A DNA stretch of 64,000 bases from Candidatus Bipolaricaulota bacterium (lineage in GTDB: Bacteria > Bipolaricaulota > Bipolaricaulia > RBG-16-55-9 > DRXL01), in NCBI GenBank assembly GCA_938091745.1, contig CALLJK010000009.1, forward strand, positions 30,844 through 94,843, written 5' to 3'. This document shows, piece by piece, positions 24,326 to 33,460 of the stretch. The notes beneath the pieces are model-generated. The model did not search any database. It was not told the DNA's origin and was given only the letters and a program-made list of their open reading frames with translations. Position 1 is the stretch's first letter, and the number at the start of each line of letters is the position of its first letter. Position numbers and translations under genes: made by a program.

Positions 24326-25871
24326 AGGGGAGATCTGGCTCAGGCGCCTAGGGTTTTTTCTTGGGCTGCTCTTTCTTATTGCTCTCTATGGGTGGGCGCT
24401 GCGGGGCGTCGAATTCGACCTCTCATCTATTTTCAAATACGGCGGGAAATTCTTTGAGCTTTTAGGACGAATGTACCCCCCGGATTTCTCCGCGCTGCCC
24501 CAACTCGTGCGCCCGTTGCTGCAGACCCTCCAGATGGCTACGTTGGGGACGTTCTTTGGGGCGCTGATGGCGCTGCCATTGGTCGTCTTCGGGTCGCAGC
24601 TGGTCGTGCGCTCGGCGCTGATCTACTGGCCGGTACGCATGATTATGAATATTCTGCGCACCATTCCGGATCTGCTCTATGCGGTCTTGTTCGTCGCGGC
24701 GATGGGGTTTGGGCCGGCAGCTGGAGTAGGGGCGCTCTCGTTCTTCGCTTGTGCGATCATTGCCAAGCTCACGTCAGAGTCAGCAGACAATATCAATCCC
24801 AAGCCCATTGAAGCCGTCGAAGCTGTCGGTGCAGGAAAACTTCAAGTCATTCGCTATGCCGTTTTGCCCCAGCTTATCCCGGCGTTTATCGACCACGTCA
24901 TTTACGTCTTTGAGCTGAACGTGCGTGTCTCTGCCGTGATGGGCTACGTAGGCGCTGGGGGCATGGGAATGCAGTTGACGACGGCGATGGAGTGGCGCAA
25001 TTACTCACAAGTGCTGACCATTGCCCTCTTGATCTTCGCGCTGGTCATCGTCATTGATCTTGTAGCCAATCGCATTCGCGACGCGTTCGTACAGGGGATT
25101 GTCCTGCCGCGTCCGCTGAGATTTCTCGGCTTGAGCGTCGTTGCTACTCTGATCGTGTGGTCATTTATCTCACTAGAAGTCGATTTCAATCGGCTGGTCA
25201 AGGGCTTCGATTACTTTAGAAATCTTGTTTGGGCGATCGTCACCGATCCGGCGACCGAGTATTTTGAATTAGCCGTTCAGCGCATGATCCAATCGTTGCA
25301 GATTGCTCTTGTGGGCACGACCATCAGCTTCTTGCTCTCAGTCCCTCTCGGGTTTTTAGCGGCGCGCCGCCACGTGGGGATGCCCGTGGCTTTTGCCGTG
25401 GGCATGAAGCAGATTCCCAACATCATTCGCGCATTTCCTGAGTTGATCTTGGCGATCTTCTTCATCGCGACGTTTGGGCCGGGGCCGCTCCCTGGAGTCT
25501 TAGCGATAGCAATTCACTCCATTGGGATGTTGGGGAAATTTAACGCCGAGATCGTCGAAAAAATCCGCAAGGAGCCTGTAGAAGCGTTGCAATCATCTGG
25601 GGCCTCGCGGTTGCAAGTCTTTCGTTATGCGGTCTTGCCCCAGGTGCTTCCGGAGTTCTTAGCACTCTTTATTTATAGATTTGAGATCAATGTGCGAGCG
25701 GCCTCGGTCTTGGGGATTGTCGGGGCTGGGGGAATTGGGTCGCTTATTAACGAAGCGCAATCGTACCGGGCGTGGGATATCGTAGGGATCTGTCTCGTTG
25801 TGATCATTCCTACGGTCATGGTCATTGATTTTCTCAGTGCGCGTATTCGCAAGAAGCTGATAGAGGGCTAG
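24300..25871 (+). CDS. phnE: Double-length PhnE permease (two fused transmembrane domains)
   Basis: PhnE is the membrane channel of PhnCDE importers, normally about 270 residues working as a dimer or as two separate genes. Here 523 residues contain two complete permease units. The first EAA coupling loop is EAVEAVGAGKLQVIRYAVLP (171-190) and the second is EALQSSGASRLQVFRYAVLP (about 428-447). The two halves share clear similarity, so the gene is a tandem fusion that would form the whole channel from a single chain. It overlaps phnC by 26 bp and converges on the next gene with a 4-bp overlap. Confidence 0.92.
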   Translation: MAQWTERARGEIWLRRLGFFLGLLFLIALYGWALRGVEFDLSSIFKYGGKFFELLGRMYPPDFSALPQLVRPLLQTLQMATLGTFFGALMALPLVVFGSQLVVRSALIYWPVRMIMNILRTIPDLLYAVLFVAAMGFGPAAGVGALSFFACAIIAKLTSESADNINPKPIEAVEAVGAGKLQVIRYAVLPQLIPAFIDHVIYVFELNVRVSAVMGYVGAGGMGMQLTTAMEWRNYSQVLTIALLIFALVIVIDLVANRIRDAFVQGIVLPRPLRFLGLSVVATLIVWSFISLEVDFNRLVKGFDYFRNLVWAIVTDPATEYFELAVQRMIQSLQIALVGTTISFLLSVPLGFLAARRHVGMPVAFAVGMKQIPNIIRAFPELILAIFFIATFGPGPLPGVLAIAIHSIGMLGKFNAEIVEKIRKEPVEALQSSGASRLQVFRYAVLPQVLPEFLALFIYRFEINVRAASVLGIVGAGGIGSLINEAQSYRAWDIVGICLVVIIPTVMVIDFLSARIRKKLIEG

Positions 25872-26932
25872 CGGATTTCGATGCTTCCGTTCGTTGTCGT
25901 CGCGGTGATGGTGATCTTCGTAGGAGCAGTCTGAAAATTATTTGTCTCGCCTTCGACGTGGCGGCGCTCGTGATAGCGAAAGACAAAGTTGGGGATCTCC
26001 ACGCGCACGCGGCTGATTGTGCTCTGAGCCGAGATGGCATATCCAATGGTGGGATCATCGGGCACGTCAAGCTCAATCGAGCCATTAAATGTGCTCAATT
26101 CATAGCTGCCTGTGACGCTCCCCAAGATTAAATCAATTGAGCCGTTAGCTGTTGTGATCGTCGCTTGGCTGGCTGAGAGTTTTCCGCCGATGGAGCCGTT
26201 GGACGTTTGAAGTTTTGCGTGGTGTGCTGTGAGCGTATTCACCCGGATGCGCCCATTCGTCGCGTTCAAGTCTGCTGTCGCTGCATTGATCTCTTGGACA
26301 TTGAGCGCTCCGTTGAGCGAGCTGAGCTTCAGGTCGTAGACGCGCCCGCGCGGCACCAGAAGCTGTATATCTGTTTCGAGCGAGCTGAGCGGGCCAACTG
26401 AGACCCTCGGCGCGCGAAAGCTGATCTCTGCTGCGGAGATTTGAGGCTGAAGGGTCACGCTCTCGATGAGCCGTTGGGCTTCTGAAGAACTCCACGCGCG
26501 AGCGCGCGCCGTGATCGTGATCTGAAATCCCTCGTTCTCCCACGTTTGCACCGTCGCGCTGCCGTTTTGTAGGTCGAGTGTTACCAAGAGCGTTGCCGCC
26601 GATGGGTCGAGCGCGCCCCCAAACGAAAGAGTCTTTTCGGCGCGCTCCGGGCCGATCACGTTCACCCACGTCGAGGCGCCCGATCCAGAGACAAGCAGTC
26701 CCAGCACTGCTGCCCCGATAATAAGTGCAACTAAGTGAATCAGCTCATCGAGGAGCACCGAGCGTGACCAGAGTGCCAGCACGAAACAAATGAGCAAGAC
26801 AACCCCAGCAGCGATCACAAGATCAGTTCGTTCGATAGGTGTGAACGCGCCCCAGTCTATATACTGTAACGCGAGCACGAAGACCCCGATAAAGATCAAA
26901 AATTCCCCCAAGCGCACGGCGCTTGATCTCAT
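25868..26932 (-). CDS. Membrane-anchored DUF4097-type beta-repeat protein
   Basis: Residues 1-85 hold three membrane helices. The rest (about 120-350) is a repetitive beta region with recurrent TxNGSI and NGRI turns, spaced by about 20-24 residues, matching the DUF4097/DUF2807 putative adhesin fold (a right-handed beta-solenoid). Such proteins often sit with small membrane stress proteins, as here. An AAGGAGG site precedes the ATG, which overlaps the upstream gene by 4 bp. Function unknown; a sensor or scaffold in envelope stress is one possibility. Confidence 0.7.
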   Translation of the reverse strand: MRSSAVRLGEFLIFIGVFVLALQYIDWGAFTPIERTDLVIAAGVVLLICFVLALWSRSVLLDELIHLVALIIGAAVLGLLVSGSGASTWVNVIGPERAEKTLSFGGALDPSAATLLVTLDLQNGSATVQTWENEGFQITITARARAWSSSEAQRLIESVTLQPQISAAEISFRAPRVSVGPLSSLETDIQLLVPRGRVYDLKLSSLNGALNVQEINAATADLNATNGRIRVNTLTAHHAKLQTSNGSIGGKLSASQATITTANGSIDLILGSVTGSYELSTFNGSIELDVPDDPTIGYAISAQSTISRVRVEIPNFVFRYHERRHVEGETNNFQTAPTKITITATTTNGSIEIR

Positions 26933-27159
26933 GGCTGGCCTCCTTGCTGAGAGTCCGTCTCAGACTGCGCTGGACGGTACCACCGAGCTAAGCCCGAGAT
27001 GAGCAGCCCTATGCCCAAGATGATCAAAATCCCCGGAAGTACAAATCTCCACGAGAGCTCGAACCAGCCCATCAGCGACAATCGCCACGCCACTCCGCCC
27101 AAGATCAGAACGACGCCCCAGAAGAGATACTTATACGGGCTGTGAATCTTCTCAGACAC
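26929..27159 (-). CDS. Small two-helix membrane protein
   Basis: About 76 residues with two hydrophobic helices (YLFWGVVLILGGVAWRL and FVLPGILIILGIGLLISGL), the pattern of LiaI/LiaF-type transmembrane regions. GTG at 27159 is favoured because it follows GGAGGTG at good distance and overlaps the upstream stop as GTGTCTGA; an ATG at 27183 would lengthen the overlap. Part of a four-gene minus-strand run with the DUF4097-like gene. No function can be assigned. Confidence 0.65.
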   Translation of the reverse strand: MSEKIHSPYKYLFWGVVLILGGVAWRLSLMGWFELSWRFVLPGILIILGIGLLISGLARWYRPAQSETDSQQGGQP

Positions 27160-27547
27160 CCTGACCACCTCCGCGACGCGCATAAGCTAAGCCAATCAAG
27201 AGCACTCCGACGGCGATGAACAAGACCGCCCAGGGAAGTTCTGGGAGATACTGTCTCACGAGCGAGTAGACGCCGATGCCGATCAACAAGAGCCCCCCGA
27301 AGATGAGCCAATCTTCGGAGCGTGGCAGTGCCAGTGTAGGAGCAGTCTGACTTGGCTGAGAAGCTGTCTGGGTCTGCACATAGAGCTTGGCGATCAGCAA
27401 GCTCGCAATGAGTGCGCCGATGGGCCAGAAGACCCAGCTCACGATAACCATCCCGATGGCGAAGCTGGGATTGACGGCGTACTTGGCGATGAGATCGCCC
27501 AGCTCAGCGAAGAACTGCAAGGGGGATTTCGGTTGTTCGGTGCTCAC
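27152..27547 (-). CDS. Small membrane protein of unknown function
   Basis: About 131 residues. There is a hydrophobic helix pair near the N-terminus (FAIGMVIVSWVFWPIGALIASLLIA) and another pair in the C-terminal half (WLIFGGLLLIGIGVYSL and WAVLFIAVGVLLIGLAYA). GTG at 27547 follows a strong GGAGGAGGT site, so the frame from 27565 is not used. It lies 4 bp downstream of the YIP1-like gene. The repeat-like second half resembles the neighbouring small protein, suggesting a local duplication. Confidence 0.62.
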   Translation of the reverse strand: MSTEQPKSPLQFFAELGDLIAKYAVNPSFAIGMVIVSWVFWPIGALIASLLIAKLYVQTQTASQPSQTAPTLALPRSEDWLIFGGLLLIGIGVYSLVRQYLPELPWAVLFIAVGVLLIGLAYARRGGGQGV

Positions 27548-27551
27548 GATG

Positions 27552-28223
27552 TTACCTCCTCCCAAAGGCCGATGGCCATAGGGCCAACGTAATGGCGGTC
27601 AGCAGAGCGCCAACCAACGCGAAGATTGGCGTGATAACCCATAAAAGAACAAGAACAATGATAATTCCCACAAACGCAGCGCATGCTCCAACGGCTTGTA
27701 GGGTCGAAAGACCGTGCGCTTCCCTTACTGCGACAACACCTAGCATCAAGTTCCACAGAGATAGCCCTATATCGCTCACAGTTTTGAGCGCCTCACCCAA
27801 ATCGCCCATGTCTTTCGTCAGCACTGTCAGGATGATTCTAACAATCCCCGGCAGCACGCCAGCGAACCCTAAGGCGCTCAGCGTTTCGGGATAGCTCCCA
27901 TTACCACCGAGGAGCCAACTGATCCAGTGCAAGGCTACAGACGATATCAGAAGGAGTACCAGAACAATCGCTGTAGCCATCAATGCGGCCTTCAATGGCT
28001 TGTCGAAGAAAAACATCAATCGATACCCTAGTTCATAAGCTGTTCGATCAGTCCATGAGGCCAGTGCATACACAAAAGTCACGCTTGCGGTCAGGGCGAT
28101 GGCCCAGCCTACAGGCTGTTGGCGGGCTACTCTTTGCAAGCCTTCGGCAGGATAGAGAAAGACCTGCCACATCAACGCACCAATCGATAGAGGACGATCC
28201 CCTATTGGCCCCAAAGCTTGCAT
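27552..28223 (-). CDS. YIP1-family membrane protein
   Basis: The 223-residue product has five hydrophobic helices. It begins with an amphipathic segment (ALMWQVFLYPAEGLQRVA), a layout typical of bacterial Yip1-domain proteins, whose role is unknown. The ATG at 28223 is part of a TAATG, where TAA is in a frame one base off the upstream SppA. A GGGAAGGAGG ribosome site precedes it. As written, sppA continues 176 bp into this gene, which is probably an artefact or recent frameshift. Confidence 0.68.
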   Translation of the reverse strand: MQALGPIGDRPLSIGALMWQVFLYPAEGLQRVARQQPVGWAIALTASVTFVYALASWTDRTAYELGYRLMFFFDKPLKAALMATAIVLVLLLISSVALHWISWLLGGNGSYPETLSALGFAGVLPGIVRIILTVLTKDMGDLGEALKTVSDIGLSLWNLMLGVVAVREAHGLSTLQAVGACAAFVGIIIVLVLLWVITPIFALVGALLTAITLALWPSAFGRR

Positions 28224-29172
28224 TAGCGGGCTCCTCCTTCCCTTGTCTCAAATATCGTGGCACGGCGTGCCAGCCCTCTAGCGCCCGCAAGAGATAGAGC
28301 ACTTCTGGCTTGAGCTCGCTCAGCACCGTATTTGTAGCACTCCCCCGGCCAAAAAGCAAATCGAGCAGCCCCGGCGCCGGCGGACGATACTCGATCACTT
28401 CAGCTTCGGGAACACCAGCTAAGTCTCGCGCTGCTTGCACAGCATCTTCAAGACCCCCTAATTGATCGATCAGCCCAAGCTGCACCGCTTGACTGCCTGT
28501 ATAGGGCTGCCCCGTCGCCAGCTCCCGCACCCTTTCAATGGGGAGCTTGCGCCCCTCAGCAACAGCGTTCACGAACTGCTCATAAAACTCGTCTACGTAC
28601 TGCTGGAGCAAGACGCGCTCTTCGTCACTGAGCGGACGCAGCCCACGAAAGATGTCCTTGTACTTCCCCGACTTAAAAATCTCTGGCTGGATGCCCAAGT
28701 TCTTCAGCAGATCTTCAACGGAGAAGAGCAGCGCGATGACCCCAATGCTGCCTGTTGTCGTCCCCGGATGGGCAATAATTTTATCAGCGTAGAGCGAGAT
28801 ATAGTATCCCCCAGAAGCAGCAATATCGCCCATCGAGACGACGACGGGCTTCTTCGTGTTCTCTTTAAATTTTTTGATGCTCTCGGCGATGGCTTGTGAG
28901 GCTGCTACTGTGCCGCCAGGGCTGTCTATGCGTAGGACCAAAGCTTTGACGGAGAGGTCGCGCTCAGCTCGCTTCAGCAGCCCCTCGACTTGAGCTGGTG
29001 TGATGCCGCCTCCACCGAAGAGCCCGGTATCGAGAGACTCACTGATGGGGCCACTCAAGCGCGCGAGTGCGACCTTGGGGCGCATACTGAAAGCGATCTG
29101 CTGCGCTGCGACATAGATCACATAAATCCCGATGAGAATGAGAATGACCCACAAAATGCGCCGTCCGCGCAT
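28048..29172 (-). CDS. sppA: Signal peptide peptidase SppA, with abnormal C-terminal extension
   Basis: Membrane-bound Ser-Lys protease that degrades cleaved signal peptides. One N-terminal helix (6-24) is followed by the S49 domain with nucleophile S120 in DIAASGGYY and general base K172 in KSGKYKDIF. Residues 1 to about 315 are a complete SppA of usual short length. The last 58 residues come from reading the YIP1-like gene out of frame. A TAA in another frame lies exactly at the TAATG junction (28225-28223), so one lost base in the GGGAAGGAGG stretch would explain the extension. An AAAGGAGGT site precedes the start. Confidence 0.88.
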   Translation of the reverse strand: MRGRRILWVILILIGIYVIYVAAQQIAFSMRPKVALARLSGPISESLDTGLFGGGGITPAQVEGLLKRAERDLSVKALVLRIDSPGGTVAASQAIAESIKKFKENTKKPVVVSMGDIAASGGYYISLYADKIIAHPGTTTGSIGVIALLFSVEDLLKNLGIQPEIFKSGKYKDIFRGLRPLSDEERVLLQQYVDEFYEQFVNAVAEGRKLPIERVRELATGQPYTGSQAVQLGLIDQLGGLEDAVQAARDLAGVPEAEVIEYRPPAPGLLDLLFGRGSATNTVLSELKPEVLYLLRALEGWHAVPRYLRQGKEEPANASFGANRGSSSIDWCVDVAGLSLSCRRLAKSSPPTACRLGHRPDRKRDFCVCTGLMD

Positions 29173-29184
29173 AGGCCACCTCCT

Positions 29185-30135
29185 TTACGGCAAACATACC
29201 TCGCCTACAAACCTGCCAGATCTGTTGTTCCCCGTGATTATATTCTCGCCCTCAAAAACAACCTTACCAGTGAACTCATCGCGTTCATATCCGCATTTGC
29301 GGAGTCGAGCTGCTACTCCCCAATCCCAGTTGTTCGCGATGCGCGAATTGCTGATCACTATCTCAGCTTGGTCGCCTACCTCGACACCAGAGCATATTGA
29401 AAAGAACACACAAATCTGATGATCCGTTCCGTTGTTTTCTATTGCGCTTTCGCGAATCTCCAAGTGGGCTAAGCCACCAGCTGTCAAGCCTATCCTCCTA
29501 TTACCAGCGACAACAGATTTCTCAAGAGCAATATGCGTAGACTCTTCCCCAACCCCTGCGCTGATCCCGATGTCGTTATCTAGGATGCGTGAATTCACTA
29601 GGTTCAGCTTAGCGTCTCCTCCTAGGACCATAATGCCACCAAGCTTAGCTCCCATCACTTGGGAATCAGTAAGTGTTACCGTGACTTGCCAGTAAAGTAT
29701 CAATCCAAATACAGAACCCGATACCGTCGTTTTCGCGAGGTCTACGATAGCGTTCTCTAGGATATACATTCCGGCCGCTCGGACATGAACATCTTGGATG
29801 GTGGTGCGAATTGGCCCTCGAATCACAACGCCCTCGATGCTGAGCCCTTGAATCACGACAATAATAGGTAGCTCAGCCCAAGCCATTGCTGTTGATCTGA
29901 TGATGGTTCTCTCGGCTCCGGCTCCGCGAATCGTGATATCCTTCTGGATGAGAAAGCCATCATTCCATGTGCCTTCCTCAAGGCATATGACTGCTCCTGG
30001 CGCTGCTTCCTCAATGGCCTTCTGGAGCGAGTCTTCTGGTTTGAGCGTCACGGTACAGTCTGGCTGGGGTTGCATCGCCATGCCTGTCCAGCTAACGAAG
30101 ACAACCGCGAGAACTACTAAGTACAGTCTTTGCAT
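29185..30135 (-). CDS. Secreted right-handed beta-helix repeat protein
   Basis: A signal peptide (about 1-20) is followed by a parallel beta-helix. The DSLQKAIEEAAPGAVICLEEGTW opening is typical of NosD/pectate-lyase-like folds, and then come rungs of about 20-24 residues (ITIRGAGAERTIIRS, LTDSQVMG, LVNSRILDNDIGISAG, ISNSRIANNWDWGV). Four cysteines near the C-terminus may form disulfides. Such proteins bind or cut polysaccharides or act structurally; no catalytic residues are identified. A GGAGG ribosome site precedes the ATG. It lies between sppA and the M1 peptidase gene on the same strand, with 18 bp to the latter. Confidence 0.75.
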   Translation of the reverse strand: MQRLYLVVLAVVFVSWTGMAMQPQPDCTVTLKPEDSLQKAIEEAAPGAVICLEEGTWNDGFLIQKDITIRGAGAERTIIRSTAMAWAELPIIVVIQGLSIEGVVIRGPIRTTIQDVHVRAAGMYILENAIVDLAKTTVSGSVFGLILYWQVTVTLTDSQVMGAKLGGIMVLGGDAKLNLVNSRILDNDIGISAGVGEESTHIALEKSVVAGNRRIGLTAGGLAHLEIRESAIENNGTDHQICVFFSICSGVEVGDQAEIVISNSRIANNWDWGVAARLRKCGYERDEFTGKVVFEGENIITGNNRSGRFVGEVCLP

Positions 30136-30153
30136 TGGGGCCTCCTTTCTTTT

Positions 30154-32796
30154 TTAAAGCCCTACCCGAAACTCGCGCTCGAAGCGCACGCTCCAGCCTA
30201 CCTGTGCGCCCTCTTGCGTATTTACCCACAAGGGATATTCTACATACACAATGGGCGATCCGTAAAACCCGAGCGTCACGCCAAGACCCGCCTCGGCGCG
30301 CACAACGTGTTGCTCGGCCTTCAGAATAGCTACGTTCACAAATGCAATCGCGCCCACTGAGAACGGGATTGGCCCAATGTCGATCTTGTTAAGCGTCGGG
30401 ATGGGCAGGCGCAGCTCGTTAGACTGCGCGAAGACCCAGTCGCTCTGAAGGTCAAATGCGCGAAAGCCCGCAAAATCTTTAAGCCGAAAATCGCGCTCTT
30501 CGGGAGCGCGCCCCTCGCGCCAGCCCCATACGGTGCGCTGCACCCAGAGCGTCTGCCACCACAGGCGCGTGCGAATCTCGTGACTCCACGAGAACTTCTG
30601 AAATGCATACTCCCTGCCCCACACGTTCAGACCCAGCTTATAGCTTAGAGCAAGCCGTGCGACCCGCGAGCGGCGTTCGTAACTCATCCCTATGGAGAAA
30701 AGACGCCCCGGATCGCGCGCGACGTTATAGCGATTATGATACAAAGCGTTGAGCGAGAGCTGCACGTCTGTCCTATCGCGGTGCCAACGGAAGTGAATCA
30801 CCCCGTCACCCGCGAAGATATGACCTTCATCTTTTTGGGCGAAGCCCCATTCTGAAGTGCAGCGATCCGCGAAGCAGAAGTTGCTCTTCAAGCTGTGCTG
30901 AAAGACAATTCTCTCAAGGCCAAACGCCCACCCTACGTGTATATGCTCCAATCGTATGCCCAAGATCAGCCCATCGTCTGAACGACCGTGGAGCATCCCG
31001 TGATCGAGCCACGGGCTGAGATCAAGACCCTTGGGAGCAAAGTTATCCGAGCGATCCAAATCGGGCAGCGCGTGATCGGGGTCGAGCGTCACGGACTTTA
31101 TGGGTTTGTCAGAGATGAACGTGAGCGTTCCCCGTCGGTCAAGCATCTCCCAGCGCTGGCGGACTTTCGTGCCGTCGGCGAGCGTCGCCTCGACGTCCAC
31201 GGGGATGCGCATCTCGCCCCGCTGACGCACCATCACGCGCGTCACGTATCTGTTCTCAATCTTCTGTGTCCTCATTCCCTCGAGAGTCACGTCGAGCGTC
31301 TTGGTGCTGGTGAGCCACTGCGCGAAGAACTCTCTCAGATCGCGCCCGCTGACATCTTCAGCTGTTTTTATGAAATCTTCGGCTGTGACTTGCCGGTAGC
31401 GATAGCGCCGATAGTACTCTTGCATAATCTGATCAAATGTTTCCGTGCCCACTACGTTTTCTAACGCAAAGAGCAGGAGCGCGCCCTTCTGGTAGGGCAG
31501 CACGGTTTTGCCCGATGGGACTTTATGGAGCGGGGTAGCAAGCGGAGCTTCACGGCCCTCGCGGGCGACGCGTGTGTAGCTGCTTAGCATTTCTGCACGC
31601 CCGTTGCTCTCCTTCAGCATCTCGGTGAGCAAACCCAGACCCTGAGCTTTTAACCAAAGAGTATTCAAAGAGTTTGCGTCCTTCCCGTACTTGTGCTCGA
31701 TGTAGCTCGTTTCAGCAAACGTGGCAAAGCCCTCGTCGAGCCAAGTCTCCTCGAGCTGATTGTTCATAAACATCCCGTAGAACCATTGGTGCGCCGTCTC
31801 ATGGGCCGTGACGCTGTCTAAGATAGTAAACAGCTCAGGGAGGCGATAGAGCATATAGCTCTGCTGAATGATCTGAGGGTACTCCATAGCGAAGCCAAAG
31901 CCGCGAATTTCAGCGACTGTAAAATTAGAGTACGGATAGCGCCCGAAGCGCTTGCTGAAATATTCAAGAGCGTCTTTAGCGTACTGGGCAGCACGTTTGC
32001 CCGCTGCAGCGTCTTCGGGGAAGTACAGAGAGACAATCGTGACGTCCTCCCATTGGACGATCTCGCTTTGATAACGGGCGTCGGCGACCCACGCAAAGTC
32101 GTGCACGTTATCAGCGATATATGTGAGCGTCTTGGTGCCGTCGGGGTTCACAGTCTCACGATAGAGCTGGCCCGTCGCGCCGACGACGAAATTATTGGGC
32201 ACGGTCAGTTCTACAGAATAGTGCGCGAAGTCTTCATAGGGTTCGCTCGCGCCGAACGCATGGGCGACGTCGGGGTGCCAGCCCTTCTGATCATAGACGC
32301 TCAGTTTGGGGTACCACCAAGAGATATAGTAATTGCCCTGATCGTGCCCGAGACGCTCGAGCGCATGGGGAATCTTAACGATAAACTTTATTGTGATCTC
32401 GACGGTCTGATCGGGGGCGATGGGCGTCTCCAGTGCGATCTTCAGAATCGTGTCATCAATAGAGTACTGAGCTGCTTTGCCGTCGAGCTGCAGCTCTTGC
32501 ACGAAGAGATACCCATAATCGGGGCCGTTGGGGAAGAGCATATCGAAAGAATTTGCGCCCATCTCGCGGGCTTGGACGCTCTCTTCAACAAAGCGATTGG
32601 GCCATAGGTGCAGATAGAGTTCTGTGAGGGGCTTGTCGGCCTTGCTGGTGAAGAGAATTCTTTCGTTGCCGTAGAGTTTATGTTCTTTGATGTCGAGCCG
32701 TGCTTGGATCTCGTAGGAAATCTCGTTGGGGAGAGCAAGAACCGTCGTCCCAAGCCATGCCAGAGATACGAGAGCGAGAACAAGACTGTTGCGCAT
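30154..32796 (-). CDS. M1-family peptidase fused to a C-terminal outer-membrane-type beta region
   Basis: Zinc peptidase related to aminopeptidase N/LTA4 hydrolase. The 880-residue protein has a signal peptide (1-22), an M1 N-terminal beta domain, a GAMEN-like substrate motif FAMEYP (302-307), the zinc motif HETAHQWFYG (332-341) and the third ligand in WLDEGFA (E355). The catalytic domain ends near 570. Residues about 600-880 are alternating amphipathic strands that look like a barrel domain of the surface-antigen type, although the chain ends GL and not in Phe. The combination implies a peptidase anchored in the outer membrane. An AGGAGG site precedes the ATG. Confidence 0.85.
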   Translation of the reverse strand: MRNSLVLALVSLAWLGTTVLALPNEISYEIQARLDIKEHKLYGNERILFTSKADKPLTELYLHLWPNRFVEESVQAREMGANSFDMLFPNGPDYGYLFVQELQLDGKAAQYSIDDTILKIALETPIAPDQTVEITIKFIVKIPHALERLGHDQGNYYISWWYPKLSVYDQKGWHPDVAHAFGASEPYEDFAHYSVELTVPNNFVVGATGQLYRETVNPDGTKTLTYIADNVHDFAWVADARYQSEIVQWEDVTIVSLYFPEDAAAGKRAAQYAKDALEYFSKRFGRYPYSNFTVAEIRGFGFAMEYPQIIQQSYMLYRLPELFTILDSVTAHETAHQWFYGMFMNNQLEETWLDEGFATFAETSYIEHKYGKDANSLNTLWLKAQGLGLLTEMLKESNGRAEMLSSYTRVAREGREAPLATPLHKVPSGKTVLPYQKGALLLFALENVVGTETFDQIMQEYYRRYRYRQVTAEDFIKTAEDVSGRDLREFFAQWLTSTKTLDVTLEGMRTQKIENRYVTRVMVRQRGEMRIPVDVEATLADGTKVRQRWEMLDRRGTLTFISDKPIKSVTLDPDHALPDLDRSDNFAPKGLDLSPWLDHGMLHGRSDDGLILGIRLEHIHVGWAFGLERIVFQHSLKSNFCFADRCTSEWGFAQKDEGHIFAGDGVIHFRWHRDRTDVQLSLNALYHNRYNVARDPGRLFSIGMSYERRSRVARLALSYKLGLNVWGREYAFQKFSWSHEIRTRLWWQTLWVQRTVWGWREGRAPEERDFRLKDFAGFRAFDLQSDWVFAQSNELRLPIPTLNKIDIGPIPFSVGAIAFVNVAILKAEQHVVRAEAGLGVTLGFYGSPIVYVEYPLWVNTQEGAQVGWSVRFEREFRVGL

Positions 32797-32857
32797 GATG
32801 GCCTCCTGAGTGCTTTTAAGATTTTCATTTCTTTTGTTTGTAGTTTGTCAAGCTGGT

Positions 32858-32918
32858 TTAGTTCAACACATGCTCCGTGCCTTCTCCAGCCGCGAGCGCG
32901 CTAAAGCTACTACCTGCC
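32858..32918 (-). repeat. Degenerate copy (R1) of the methylase gene 3' end
   Basis: Read on the minus strand, this stretch encodes QVVALARSRLEKARSMC and a stop, closely matching the last codons AVVNLVRARLERARSV of the methylase gene at 34232. It begins immediately after the stop codon of the RelE-like toxin. It is one of three such copies. Confidence 0.75.
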
Positions 32919-33218
32919 TCACGTTGCACGGTACTGGATACGACGCCGCAGAGCTTCATAAAGACCTTCGCGCGGTCCGATCATAATGATGAGCACTAGC
33001 CGATCCTTAGGATAAATCTCGTAGACGATGCGATACTGGATGCCTTTATGGCTAAAATGATAAGACCAGAGTCCTTTGAGGTCATGAGAGAGCGCTTCAG
33101 CTTGCCCGGGATTTTGCTTGATTTTGGCAAAATGTACTTTACGAAGCTGGGTGACTACTGAGGGATCAAGCTTGCGAATATCTTTAGCAACGGCGCTGTG
33201 GAACCGTAGTGTGTACAC
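32919..33218 (-). CDS. RelE/ParE-family toxin
   Basis: The 99-residue protein has the RelE fold: FHSAVAKDIRKLDPSVVTQL at the N-terminus, the central LKGLWSYHFSHKGIQYRIVYEI strand pair with basic residues, and a C-terminal VLIIMIGPREGLYE strand. RelE toxins cut mRNA on the ribosome, ParE toxins block gyrase; the GIQYRIVYEI form fits the RelE/HigB group. It lies 3 bp after the antitoxin gene. Its stop abuts repeat R1. Confidence 0.82.
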   Translation of the reverse strand: MYTLRFHSAVAKDIRKLDPSVVTQLRKVHFAKIKQNPGQAEALSHDLKGLWSYHFSHKGIQYRIVYEIYPKDRLVLIIMIGPREGLYEALRRRIQYRAT

Positions 33219-33221
33219 TGT

Positions 33222-33413
33222 TTAGAATAATTCTCCTTCGGTCAGGGCCTTCCCCGCTCTGAGCTCCGCTCGCGCTTTCTTCCATCGTTCTTTGAGTTCC
33301 CTTTTGAGCTTGGGATTTAAGAGTATAAGCAAGGTCTCCCGCTCCCCAGGCGTGAGCTGCTTTAAAGCTTGGGCCAGCTCTTCCACCTTCAGCTCCACCT
33401 TGACTCGAGGCAT
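33222..33413 (-). CDS. Antitoxin partner of the RelE-like toxin
   Basis: The 63-residue product starts MPRVKVELKVEELAQALKQLTPGERETLLILLN and ends in a charged helix (RELKERWKKARAEL) likely to wrap the toxin. The ATG at 33413 follows AAGGAGGAAAC; a longer frame starting at 33449 lacks a site. The QALxQLTPxE segment is shared with the antitoxin-like protein at 62622, so both belong to one small family of the 'LTPEE' type. Confidence 0.72.
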   Translation of the reverse strand: MPRVKVELKVEELAQALKQLTPGERETLLILLNPKLKRELKERWKKARAELRAGKALTEGELF

Positions 33414-33460
33414 AGTTTCCTCCTTGTGGGAACCAAGTATGCGTAGCATCCGATCATTTT

